Assembly: GCF_022549695.1 (NCBI RefSeq)
Contig: NZ_JAKZGS010000001.1
Coordinates: 62,001-126,000 of the forward strand
Reading direction: 5' to 3'
Origin: Belliella calami
GTDB lineage: Bacteria; Bacteroidota; Bacteroidia; Cytophagales; Cyclobacteriaceae
DNA length: 64,000 nucleotides
Below are positions 43,200 to 51,719 of this stretch, one piece after another. The stretch's first letter is position 1. The number at the start of each line of letters is the position of its first letter. Made by a program: the position numbers and the translations under genes. The notes under the pieces were generated by a model that saw nothing but the letters and a program-made list of their open reading frames with translations, ran no database searches and had not been told where the DNA came from.

Positions 43200-45623
43200 A
43201 TGACCTTTTCTATAAATAGCAAAAAGCAAAATCAAAACCTACATGCTGGTAAGGTTGAGAATTGGGATAAAAACATACTTGGTATTACCGGAAAAACAAC
43301 AAATGGGAATTTTTCAATCGCTGTATATAATCATGACACGATCCGAGTTCAGGTAAGCCAAGATGAAACTTTTGATCAAAACCCATATAGTGTTATTAAC
43401 CAGCCAAAAAAAGTTGATTTTAAGATAACAGAAAATGAAAATTCAATCTCAATATCCACCGACTTAATTGAAGCAAAAATCAATCTCAACCCCTTTCATA
43501 TAAAATTTTTGGATAAAAAGGGAAATGTGATCAATGAAGATGATGAATCATTTTCTGTCTCATGGCTTGGGACTGAAATTACCAATTACAAAAAAGTCCA
43601 ACCAAATGAGAAGTTCATTGGATTGGGAGAGAAAACTGGGAATCTCAACAGGGCCGGAAGAGCCTACACCAATTGGAATACAGATTATTTTGCTTATGGA
43701 ATAGGAGATGATCCCCTGTATCTTTCAATTCCATTTTATATAGGAATCCACCAAGAGTTGGCTTATGGGATCTATTTTGACAACACCCACAAGTCAGTTT
43801 TCAATTTTGGGGCTTCCAACAATCGCTTTATGTACTATGCTGCAGATGGTGGTGATATGGATTATTATTTCATTCATAACCAAAATGTTGGGGAAATTAT
43901 CGGTGCTTACACACATCTGACAGGAAGAATGGAAATGCCTCCAATGTGGGCGTTGGGCTTTCAGCAATGTCGCTACTCGTACTATCCCGATACAGAAGTG
44001 CTGAATTTGGCCAGAACCTTCCGAGAAAAAGACATGCCGGCTGATGTGATATACTTAGATATCCATCACATGGAAAAATACAAGGTTTTCACTTTTGACA
44101 ATGAAAAGTTCAGTGATCCTAAGGCCATGATCAACAGGCTGAAAGAAAAAGGTTTCAAAGTGGTCGTCATTATGGATCCAGGGATCAAGACAGACAAAGG
44201 CTATTTGCCTTATGATGAAGGGTTGGAAAAGGATCTTTTTGTCAAATATCCAGATGGAGAAATCTATGAAGGACAGGTTTGGCCGGGTTGGTGTGCTTTT
44301 CCTGATTTCACCAAAGAAGAAACACGGACATGGTGGGGTGAGAAGATGAAATTCTACAAAGACGCAGGTGTTGATGGATATTGGACTGACATGAATGAAC
44401 CCGCTTCTTGGGGTCAATTTACACCAAACTTGATCAATTTCCACTATGAAGGTGAAGTCGTAAGCCATCGAAAAGCAAGGAATATCTATGGACTTCAGAT
44501 GGCCAAAGCAGCCAAAGAAGGAAGCGAACTTCAGTCTCCTGATAGCCGACCCTTCGTATTGACTAGATCAGGTTTTGCTGGGGTACAACGCTATGCTGCA
44601 GCTTGGACTGGAGATAATGTCAGTAGCGAAGAACACATGCTTGCAGGTATTCGCTTGGTCAATAGCTTGGGGTTGAGTGGTGTTTCATTTGCTGGCTATG
44701 ATGTTGGTGGATTTGCTGGAGAAGCTACTAAATCCCTATTTGCCAGATGGATGAGTATTGCAGCCTTTTCACCATTCTACAGGGCACATTCCATGATCAA
44801 CAGCAATGATTCTGAGCCTTGGTCTTTTGGTGAAGAAGTAGAAGAAATTTCCAAAAACTACATGAAGTTGCGTTACCAATTGCTCCCAACTTTATACAGC
44901 AATTTTTACAAAAGCAGTCAAACAGGGCTTCCAATTGCGAAAAGCTTAGCAATAGATTATCCTTTTGACCCATTTATATACACTGAACTGTTCCAAAACC
45001 AATATTTGTTTTGCGATTCACTTCTAATTGCCCCTATAGAAAGTACTAGACAGATTGCAAAAGTATATCTTCCTGAGGGAGAATGGTACTATTTCTACAA
45101 TGACCAAAAGTTCTCCGGAAATCAAATTGTATATGTTGACACACCCTTGAGTTACTTGCCGGTTTTTGCAAAAGCAGGTTCGATAATAGCCATGCAAAGT
45201 ACCATTCCACACACCGAAAGCAAAAATGATGGAGTATTGAGACTTCATATCTACAAAGGAGAAGGTAACAATAGCTATACCCATTACGAAGATGATGGAA
45301 TTAGCAAGGCGTATAAAGGAAATGGTTATTTCAAAAGGGAGGTAAAATGGGATTCGGAAAATCAGGAAATCCACTTTGGTGCAGTTGATGGGAAATACAA
45401 ATCTAAGTTTGATAAAATCCAATTATATATCCACGGGATATCCACTGATAAAATTTCCATCAATGACTTACAGATCAACGCTCATACAGAAAACTTGGCC
45501 TTCTTGAGAAGGTTGACTGATTTTGACCCATTGCCTGATCATTCGCATCCCTATTTCGAAATCGAAAACATCAATTCTTTTATAATTGAACATCAATTTG
45601 AAGAATTTACAGTCAAAATCTAA
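43200..45623 (+). CDS. GH31 alpha-glucosidase
   Basis: The 807-residue enzyme has an N-terminal beta-sandwich (1-240) with IGLGEKTGNLNRAGRAYTNW, then the GH31 barrel: LGFQQCRYSYYPD, DVIYLDIHHM, nucleophile D397 in YWTDMNEPA and acid/base D472 in WTGDNVSSEEHM, followed by GVSFAGYDVGGF. C-terminal beta domains (about 640-807) follow. It lacks a signal peptide, so it is probably cytoplasmic and frees glucose from the non-reducing ends of imported maltodextrins. The sugar transporter gene follows 447 nt downstream. Confidence 0.94.
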   Translation: MTFSINSKKQNQNLHAGKVENWDKNILGITGKTTNGNFSIAVYNHDTIRVQVSQDETFDQNPYSVINQPKKVDFKITENENSISISTDLIEAKINLNPFHIKFLDKKGNVINEDDESFSVSWLGTEITNYKKVQPNEKFIGLGEKTGNLNRAGRAYTNWNTDYFAYGIGDDPLYLSIPFYIGIHQELAYGIYFDNTHKSVFNFGASNNRFMYYAADGGDMDYYFIHNQNVGEIIGAYTHLTGRMEMPPMWALGFQQCRYSYYPDTEVLNLARTFREKDMPADVIYLDIHHMEKYKVFTFDNEKFSDPKAMINRLKEKGFKVVVIMDPGIKTDKGYLPYDEGLEKDLFVKYPDGEIYEGQVWPGWCAFPDFTKEETRTWWGEKMKFYKDAGVDGYWTDMNEPASWGQFTPNLINFHYEGEVVSHRKARNIYGLQMAKAAKEGSELQSPDSRPFVLTRSGFAGVQRYAAAWTGDNVSSEEHMLAGIRLVNSLGLSGVSFAGYDVGGFAGEATKSLFARWMSIAAFSPFYRAHSMINSNDSEPWSFGEEVEEISKNYMKLRYQLLPTLYSNFYKSSQTGLPIAKSLAIDYPFDPFIYTELFQNQYLFCDSLLIAPIESTRQIAKVYLPEGEWYYFYNDQKFSGNQIVYVDTPLSYLPVFAKAGSIIAMQSTIPHTESKNDGVLRLHIYKGEGNNSYTHYEDDGISKAYKGNGYFKREVKWDSENQEIHFGAVDGKYKSKFDKIQLYIHGISTDKISINDLQINAHTENLAFLRRLTDFDPLPDHSHPYFEIENINSFIIEHQFEEFTVKI

Positions 45624-46070
45624 TTAGGTAACATTGTAGTTTAGATAAGACCTGCCAGGTTTTCTATTAAATAGGAACAGGTCTCTTATTTGGCAGGGAA
45701 GACTAATAAAAGATTTAAACCTGGCAGGTCTGGTTTCTTAACTAAGCGACATTGAATTAGCTAATATGATTTTCCGCAAATACACATCTGAAATAACTTC
45801 AATTCGGATTTGAGAATAAATACTAATATCAAATTTTGACATGTAATGGTCTGTAAGGACCAAGGCCAGAATCAAAGCAAATCAAGAACTATTTGTCTGT
45901 GTCTCCACAGACCAATGTAGCATTATTATAAATCAATTAATTGACTGTTAATGTGATTGTTTTCTATTGGTCTGTGAGGACACAGACCAAGGTAAGGGAC
46001 ACAGACCAAGGTAAGAGAAATAAGTATATAGTGATATTCCATATTACCACATTTCAATAAACCCAAGAAA
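45624..46070. repeat. Intergenic repeat cluster between GH31 and the MFS gene
   Basis: AGACCTGCCAGGTTT (45648-45662) is inverted at 45717-45731 (AAACCTGGCAGGTCT) around 54 nt. GTCTGTG/CACAGAC form a hairpin at 45895-45912, and TTGGTCTGTG/CACAGACCAA at 45967-45990. GGACACAGACCAAGGTAAG is duplicated in direct tandem (45978-45996, 45997-46015). No coding frame of note. Confidence 0.75.
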
Positions 46071-47405
46071 ATGCAAGTAGAAGAAAATAAGCCAAGACTG
46101 AGTTTTTGGCAAATCTGGAATATGAGTTTCGGATTTTTGGGAATCCAATTTGGTTTTGCTCTCCAAGGAGGATTTATGTCAAGGATCTTCCAAACCTTAG
46201 GAGCAGAAAAAGACGCTATCCCGATGCTATGGATCGCTGCACCTTTGACAGGTCTTTTGGTACAGCCAATTGTGGGTTACCTAAGCGATAGGACTTGGCA
46301 TCCCAAATTTGGCAGGAGAAGGCCATTTTTCTTCTTTGGAGCAGTTTTTAGTACCATTGCATTGTTTTTTGCACCCTATTCCAGTGCGTTGTGGATGGCA
46401 GCTGGATCACTTTGGATCTTGGACGCATCTATCAATATCAGTATGGAGCCATTTAGGGCTTTGGTGGCAGACAAGTTACCTGATAGTCAAAGATCTTATG
46501 GATTTGTGGTACAAACGCTGATCATAGGAATCGGTACTTGGATAGCGAGTAACCTGCCTTGGTTTATGACTCAAATTGGTGTGCCCAATACAGCAGAACC
46601 AGGGGTAATCCCTGACTCTGTGAAATTTGCCTTTGGAATAGGTGCGGTGGTTCTGTTTTCCTCAATCCTCTATACCATCTTGACTACCAAAGAATATCCA
46701 CCTGAAAATCTGGAGGAATTTGAAAAAGAAAATCAAGAGAGCAGTGGCTTTTTGAAAGGTGTAACAGAAATATTCAAAAACATCTTCGGGATGCCGAATG
46801 TAATGCTCAAACTAGGTTTAGTACAGTTTTTTTCTTGGTTTGCATTTTTTACCATGTGGAGTTTTGCAACTCCTGCGATTACAGAGCATATTTTCAAAGC
46901 GACCGATACTGCTTCTGTAGCATATAATGATGCAGCAGATAGCGTTGGGAATTATTTGGGGACTTATGGATTGACTTCCATGTTTTTTGCATTGATCCTT
47001 GCCTTCATCACCAGCAAAGTGAAGATAAATCGAAAATTAGTTCATATGTTCAGTCTGTTTGCAGGTGGTGCGGGATTCATATTGATTTATTTTATTTCAG
47101 AACCTTGGATGCTCCATATTTGCTTTGCACTTGTGGGAATAGCTTGGGCAAGTATCCTTTCGATGCCTTACGCCATGCTCTCGAGTTCTGTCAATCCCAA
47201 ACAAATGGGCGTTTATATGGGAATCTTCAATATGTTTATCGTCATACCTCAAATCATTGCAGCCCTAGGAGGAATCAATTACATGTACAAATTGCTATTT
47301 GGAGAAGAAGTCGTATTCACCATGGTGCTTGCGGGAACTTCCCTGATTGTAGCAGGGCTTTGTAATTTGTTTATTACAAATAAAGGAGTGACCCATGATG
47401 GATAA
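46071..47405 (+). CDS. SLC45-like MFS sugar transporter
   Basis: The 444-residue protein has 12 hydrophobic segments, with SFGFLGIQFGFALQGGFMSR at the start, the RTWHPKFGRRRPFFFFGA loop (family motif D-R-x-GRRRP) and AGTSLIVAGLCNLFI at the end. This matches the GPH/SLC45-type MFS group, which in Bacteroidota is regularly linked to maltose or maltodextrin utilisation genes. It follows the GH31 enzyme and is likely the inner-membrane importer of maltose or oligosaccharides. Confidence 0.88.
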   Translation: MQVEENKPRLSFWQIWNMSFGFLGIQFGFALQGGFMSRIFQTLGAEKDAIPMLWIAAPLTGLLVQPIVGYLSDRTWHPKFGRRRPFFFFGAVFSTIALFFAPYSSALWMAAGSLWILDASINISMEPFRALVADKLPDSQRSYGFVVQTLIIGIGTWIASNLPWFMTQIGVPNTAEPGVIPDSVKFAFGIGAVVLFSSILYTILTTKEYPPENLEEFEKENQESSGFLKGVTEIFKNIFGMPNVMLKLGLVQFFSWFAFFTMWSFATPAITEHIFKATDTASVAYNDAADSVGNYLGTYGLTSMFFALILAFITSKVKINRKLVHMFSLFAGGAGFILIYFISEPWMLHICFALVGIAWASILSMPYAMLSSSVNPKQMGVYMGIFNMFIVIPQIIAALGGINYMYKLLFGEEVVFTMVLAGTSLIVAGLCNLFITNKGVTHDG

Positions 47406-47416
47406 TCCCAATAAAC

Positions 47417-48376
47417 TTAATCAACTTCTAATTCATCTATTCGATAAATCCCAGTAGGACTGGTTTCAATCCATTTCCCTTCAATCTCATGAATTTCGGA
47501 AGTACCTCTGCTTTTGATTGTAAGCTTGTATGATAGTATTCTTTTCCTCATTTCAATATTATTGGTAAATATAGATTTTCCGGCTGGAGCTTCTATAGTC
47601 ACCATCAGATTAGGTATATATGGAATAGACGATGGGTTTTTGCTATATATACTCATCCTATCTGAAAAATAAATATTTCCATCAATGATATCAGAAGGTG
47701 TCTCTATTTCGATTGAGTCACTATCAAACCAAATAAAGGCATTCATTTCTTCACTTTCAAAATATGAGTTAACAATCACATTAGGGCCAACAAATGGGGA
47801 AACTTCCAGCTGTCTTGGTTCTAAAAAATCAAACTCATATCTATGTATGTTGTCTCTCATATAAAGAGAATCCCCGTCATCTTCACCTTGATAAAACTCA
47901 ATCCCTTCAAAATCATAACCCTCAGATTCCACTTGATCTACATAAATTCTTTTAGAATTATTATCGTTTTGAAGCATTACAATTATTCCATACGGTTTAC
48001 CAGAAGCATTCTCTTTCAGTTCAATCTCTAAAACACCATTGGTCTGATGTCTGATTTCAAAGCCAACATAATTTGTCGCTGACACCAAAGATCCAAGTCC
48101 AAACAACTCTAATTGACGGTTTTCCGAGATCAACTCTCCATTCAAATCAAAGACTTCACCAAATATTCTATGACCACCTTCTTTGGTTTCTACACCCACA
48201 ACATCCCATCCATCTGACCCCAACTCAACAGTCTCTAAACCACCCTCACCGTCAAAATCAAGTTGAATGACGGTGTTTTCATCTTCTGGTTCATTCTGTG
48301 AAATGCATCCTGCAACCAAAAATAGTAAGGTAAAAACAATACACAGTTGGCCACCCTTAATATCAAAAATTAGCAT
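47417..48376 (-). CDS. Hypothetical lipoprotein
   Basis: The 319-residue protein has a lipoprotein signal (IVFTLLFLVAGCISQ, lipidated Cys24), then an acidic linker (NEPEDENTV) and a beta-rich body with no motif I know. The pattern VVGVETKEGGHRIFGEVFDL and LVSATNYVGFEIRH may be a beta-sandwich. It is convergent with the transporter gene, 11 nt apart. Function is unknown; it is expected to sit on a membrane facing the periplasm or surface. Confidence 0.65.
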   Translation of the reverse strand: MLIFDIKGGQLCIVFTLLFLVAGCISQNEPEDENTVIQLDFDGEGGLETVELGSDGWDVVGVETKEGGHRIFGEVFDLNGELISENRQLELFGLGSLVSATNYVGFEIRHQTNGVLEIELKENASGKPYGIIVMLQNDNNSKRIYVDQVESEGYDFEGIEFYQGEDDGDSLYMRDNIHRYEFDFLEPRQLEVSPFVGPNVIVNSYFESEEMNAFIWFDSDSIEIETPSDIIDGNIYFSDRMSIYSKNPSSIPYIPNLMVTIEAPAGKSIFTNNIEMRKRILSYKLTIKSRGTSEIHEIEGKWIETSPTGIYRIDELEVD

Positions 48377-48833
48377 AAGATTATAAATTTTTTAGAACTA
48401 CTGAAGTTAATTAATAAACAATAATATTTTTCATTATAATTAAGATATTAAAAATAGGTTTTAGTAATATAAAAAACAAATAAATTTATATTATGTAAGT
48501 TTCAACATTGTTATAAGTTAGGCAAAATCATACTGAGGACATGCCAAAGTAAACCGTTGACGATTTGATCTTGCTTGAATTTGGTTTACACATTAGTGTC
48601 TAGCGTCAGGTTTTGTTCTTTGTTTAATTGGATATCCCTCTTCAAACTAGTAGCCATTTGTAATATTGTTTGAAGTTCAAATCAACCTGCTGTTGTCGGA
48701 TGACCGCCGACTCTTGTGCGCCGTGGCGTAATTGTCAGAATGATTTCATGTGAAAATCCACTCTCTGATATCATTGCAGATAATCTTAATATTTTTATTC
48801 TTAATATAAAACGAATTAGGCTTAGCTTTGTAT
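48377..48833. other. Intergenic region with no recognised gene
   Basis: This is a mostly A+T-rich region with a short stretch of higher GC near 48700 (GTCGGATGACCGCCGACTC). No RNA gene or ORF is supported. Confidence 0.5.
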
Positions 48834-49703
48834 ATGAAAAAAATCACCATCACTGGCGTACCTGAGCATTTTAATTATCCATGGTTGAAAATCATAGAAC
48901 AGCAACCATTTTTAGATGATGGATTTGAGCTTGTGTGGCAGGAAGAATCCAAAGGTTCTGGAGCCATGAACAAAGCTCTGAGAGAAGGCAGTACAGACAT
49001 TGCACTGGTGCTGACAGAGAGCTTTATCAAAGACTGGATTGAAGGAAATCCAAGTAAGATCATTGGACTTCACATTGCTTCGCCATTGAATTGGGGAATC
49101 CACCTTTCCGGTAAGTCCAAAGAAGAATCGCTAGATGAATTGAGTGAAGCTCCTTTTTTGATCAGCCGTTTTGGCTCTGGATCACATTTGATGGCTTTTT
49201 TGCTAGCAAAGCAGCAAGGATGGGACACTAATAAATTAAAGTTTGAAGTCATAGACAACCTGGACGGTGCAAAAAAAGCTTTTGGAAACGAGGAAGCTAA
49301 AATGTTCCTTTGGGAAAAATACACCACCAAACCACTTGTGGATGCAGGTCAGTTTAAGCGTGTAGGTGAAATCCCAACTCCTTGGCCATGTTTTGTGACA
49401 GTGGCTACTGAAAATTCACTAAGTGAAAATGGCTTGATTATAGAAAAAATCAGGGACAAGGTTTATGAATTTGCTTCTCAAATGGTCAAAAATGATGGTT
49501 TTTCTGAAACTCTCAGCCTCCGTTACGGAATTTCCCATAAAGATATCCAACAATGGCTAACCCAGACAAAATGGGCTACAGATAACGGTATTGCAAAAAA
49601 GGATCTTGAAGAAACGATGGATATTTTGCTTGGTTTGGAGTTGGTTGAGAGGAAAGTTGAAGTGAAGCAATTGGTGGATTTAAAATATGTGGATTTAAGT
49701 TGA
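48834..49703 (+). CDS. Cytoplasmic periplasmic-binding-fold (type 2) protein
   Basis: The protein of about 289 residues resembles the substrate-binding proteins of nitrate/sulfonate/thiamine-precursor transporters: VWQEESKGSGAMNKALREGS, DIALVLTESFIKDWIEG, SPLNWGIHLSGKSK, FLISRFGSGSHLMAFLLAKQ. It has no signal peptide or lipobox, so it is likely cytoplasmic. No permease or ATPase gene is adjacent. I start at the ATG at 48834 (MKKITITGVPEHF); a TTG two codons earlier is possible. The ligand is unknown. Confidence 0.75.
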   Translation: MKKITITGVPEHFNYPWLKIIEQQPFLDDGFELVWQEESKGSGAMNKALREGSTDIALVLTESFIKDWIEGNPSKIIGLHIASPLNWGIHLSGKSKEESLDELSEAPFLISRFGSGSHLMAFLLAKQQGWDTNKLKFEVIDNLDGAKKAFGNEEAKMFLWEKYTTKPLVDAGQFKRVGEIPTPWPCFVTVATENSLSENGLIIEKIRDKVYEFASQMVKNDGFSETLSLRYGISHKDIQQWLTQTKWATDNGIAKKDLEETMDILLGLELVERKVEVKQLVDLKYVDLS

Positions 49704-49720
49704 TTTTCATTGAATAAAGC

Positions 49721-49759
49721 AATCTCTAATCTGATGAAAATAATATCAGATTAGAGATT
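49721..49759. terminator. 15-bp perfect hairpin between convergent genes
   Basis: AATCTCTAATCTGAT (49721-49735) pairs fully with ATCAGATTAGAGATT (49745-49759). It lies between the stops of the two converging genes; the T runs are weak on both sides. Confidence 0.7.
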
Positions 49760-49771
49760 GGAATTTGATCT

Positions 49772-50326
49772 TCACTCTTCCATACTTTTTACAAAAGGCT
49801 TAATAAAAAACTCATAATAATCCTCTTCGATCATGTAACCAATGATATGACCTTGATCATCAAAACTAACTGGATACTCTGTTCGAAATTCAAAGTAATC
49901 GTTATTGTTTTTCTGAATACTTTGGATTAAATATGGTTTGTTACTTTCATTTGAGACTAAGTAACTTACTATATTTTTTGTATCCTTGTCAACGTAAATA
50001 TGGGCATGCTTATCAGATTTATATTCAGCTCTTTCTGATTTTGATAATTTTGAGTACTCAAATCCAGACCCCATAAACTCTTTTGGTTTTGTATATTTTC
50101 TATTCTTGCTCTTTTTAAATTCTTCAATTTTGTATTTCAGATTATCTAGGTCTAAAACCCCAAGTTCGTTGGAATATGGCATCAAAATATATAATTCATT
50201 ACTTCCTACATGAAATGCCAACTCGTTCACATTATCTTCAGAACTTCCTTTGTGGATTTCTGAAAAATCATTAGATCCAATAACACTTTTTAAGATTTTA
50301 TACTCTTTTACGTTATTCTCCATCAA
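49772..50326 (-). CDS. C-terminal half of the split lipoprotein
   Basis: The 184-residue frame begins MMENNVKEYKILKSVIG, with no signal peptide. It overlaps the first half by 4 nt (ATGA) and might be reinitiated, but its natural upstream continuation lies in the corrected frame of the first half. The body is rich in short polar strands (KHAHIYVDKDTKNIVSYLV, YPVSFDDQGHIIGYM). Confidence 0.55.
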   Translation of the reverse strand: MMENNVKEYKILKSVIGSNDFSEIHKGSSEDNVNELAFHVGSNELYILMPYSNELGVLDLDNLKYKIEEFKKSKNRKYTKPKEFMGSGFEYSKLSKSERAEYKSDKHAHIYVDKDTKNIVSYLVSNESNKPYLIQSIQKNNNDYFEFRTEYPVSFDDQGHIIGYMIEEDYYEFFIKPFVKSMEE

Positions 50327-50787
50327 AGAATAACAAGCGAAATAACATGTTCCATTTTTATCAACAGAAATCGTCCTACATTTATTTTTTTTGGAAAAAC
50401 ATGCCTCATACTAATTTTATCAATTTCTTCTCCATCATAATTGTATTTTACAAACAGTCCAATATCTTTTACCAAATAAAAATAATCTTGAAAAAGAAAA
50501 ATCTCTTCTGATATACCACCTATAACCGTCCTAGTATTGGGTTTAATCAACTCTTTTTGCCAAACATTTCCATCTTCATTTACTATAAACAAACTTTGCC
50601 CATCTAAACTAAACTGATTTAAAGCAACAAAATTTCCATTATTGAATTTGACATTTGAAAATTTCCCAGAAATATTTTTCTTGGGTACTCTAATGGTTTT
50701 ATTCACATTTTGATAATACTGTTCTTCTGTAGAACTGCATGCAAATAGAACTAATATTAAAAACATTAAAAGATTGGTTTCTTTCAT
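50323..50787 (-). CDS. N-terminal half of the split lipoprotein
   Basis: The 154-residue frame has a lipoprotein signal (LMFLILVLFACSS) and beta-rich body to about residue 130. The last 23 residues (INVGRFLLIKMEHVISLVIL region) come from the wrong frame after the poly-A run. Confidence 0.6.
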   Translation of the reverse strand: MKETNLLMFLILVLFACSSTEEQYYQNVNKTIRVPKKNISGKFSNVKFNNGNFVALNQFSLDGQSLFIVNEDGNVWQKELIKPNTRTVIGGISEEIFLFQDYFYLVKDIGLFVKYNYDGEEIDKISMRHVFPKKINVGRFLLIKMEHVISLVIL

Positions 50788-51142
50788 GATTCAAGAGTTT
50801 TTCAATTTAAATACATTTCGGGATTAAATGTTTTTAAGTTCAACAATTTAGTCTTCCAGTTGATTTTTTTTTATGTGTATCCGCTTTCCTGCACGTAGCC
50901 AAACAATAGGATGGCGGATGAACGATTTGTGGTTCTGTTGACAGTAAACTGTTGTCTGCCGACGAGTATCCGCAACTTACAAAGTTACTTTTTAACTAAG
51001 CTGCAACATTGCGGATACTCATATTTTTTTTTGAAATAAAAAGACTATCGAACTATCTTGAACAAAATTGCTAAAAAAAAGCAGTCCATATTTGAATAAT
51101 ATCAAACATGGACTGCTCATCAAATTTTTTACATTATATTTA
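50788..51142. other. Intergenic region between accessory lipoprotein units
   Basis: It contains the terminator described at 51080-51117 and a stretch (GCGGATGAACG..., TGTTGTCTGCCGACGAGTATCCGC) that resembles words near 58380-58510 (TATCCGCAATTACACC, GCGGATAATTGTC). No gene is seen. Confidence 0.5.
51073..51117 (-). terminator. Terminator of the JAMM-like lipoprotein operon
   Basis: On the minus strand AGCAGTCCAT pairs with ATGGACTGCT. Inner TTTGA/TCAAA arms extend the stem around a short loop, and TTTTTTT follows, about 25 nt after the last stop. Confidence 0.85.
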
Positions 51143-51718
51143 TTAATCTTTCCTGATAAAGATAATTTTTTTAGGGATTGATAATCGAGAGTTGTATTTA
51201 ACCCGATTATTAGCATCTTTATTTGGTAATTTTAAGTTAGCACCCTCGCGACTATTATCTATCTCCATTTCTAGAACCCCCTCTTTATGAACTAAACGCC
51301 CTCTACCTGATCCGCCTAAAGAATTATTAAGATCATCGTTATAAGTAAAATTCAATACCGCTTTATTTATATCCATAGGTGTTCCTAATTTAGCTACAAA
51401 GAATTGGTTTTTATATTTAGTTTCTAAATCCTTAGGAGAATAGAATTTTTCGCCAGATTTGTAGTAAATCAAATTCATCAAAAGTACATCTGTCTTATAA
51501 CCTGTATCCCAGGTTTCGCTTTTAATTGGGAATTTCTTCTCAAATTTCATCTCCAAAATTATACTATCCGATTCACTAAGGTTAGCAATCCATTCACCTT
51601 CGAAATAAACTATTTCATTTCTCTCTAAATATTGAGCATTAATTGATTTACCATAAAACATAAACACAATTAAGATAACCAGCAATTTCATTCTTTCCAT
51701 CTTTTTTTTAATTTTCAT
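51143..51718 (-). CDS. Secreted protein of unknown function, partner of the JAMM-like lipoprotein
   Basis: The chosen start at 51718 gives a lysine-rich leader and signal peptide (MKLLVILIVFMFYGKSINAQ from the internal Met at 51691, which is an alternative start). The mature part of about 160 residues is beta-rich (IVYFEGEWIANLSESDSIIL, VLNFTYNDDLNNSLGG, VLEMEIDNSREGANLKL). No family is recognised. It starts 1 nt after the stop of the lipoprotein gene, so the pair is translationally coupled and probably acts together. Confidence 0.65.
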   Translation of the reverse strand: MKIKKKMERMKLLVILIVFMFYGKSINAQYLERNEIVYFEGEWIANLSESDSIILEMKFEKKFPIKSETWDTGYKTDVLLMNLIYYKSGEKFYSPKDLETKYKNQFFVAKLGTPMDINKAVLNFTYNDDLNNSLGGSGRGRLVHKEGVLEMEIDNSREGANLKLPNKDANNRVKYNSRLSIPKKIIFIRKD

Positions 51719-51719
51719 T

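Larger units (their letters stand above)
49772..50787 (-). pseudogene. Split 6-bladed beta-propeller-like lipoprotein (homopolymer frameshift)
   Basis: Two adjacent frames read as one protein of about 337 residues when one base is added to the 8-T run at 50385-50392 (poly-A on the coding strand). The first frame otherwise ends after a short unrelated tail. In the corrected frame, SMRHVFPKK continues as NKCRTISVDKNGTCYFACYS and then into MENNVKEYKILKS, the start of the second frame. The joined product has a lipobox (VLFACSS) and repeated short beta segments (SLFIVNEDGNVWQKEL, LAFHVGSNELYILMPY), as in Bacteroidota beta-propeller proteins. Whether the indel is real, phase-variable or a read error cannot be told. 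Confidence 0.75.

Noticed and set aside
48823-48830. TAGCTTTG as -7 box for the substrate-binding-fold gene
   Set aside because: It lies 3 nt before the start codon, which would place the transcript start inside the gene, and no -33 box is seen.
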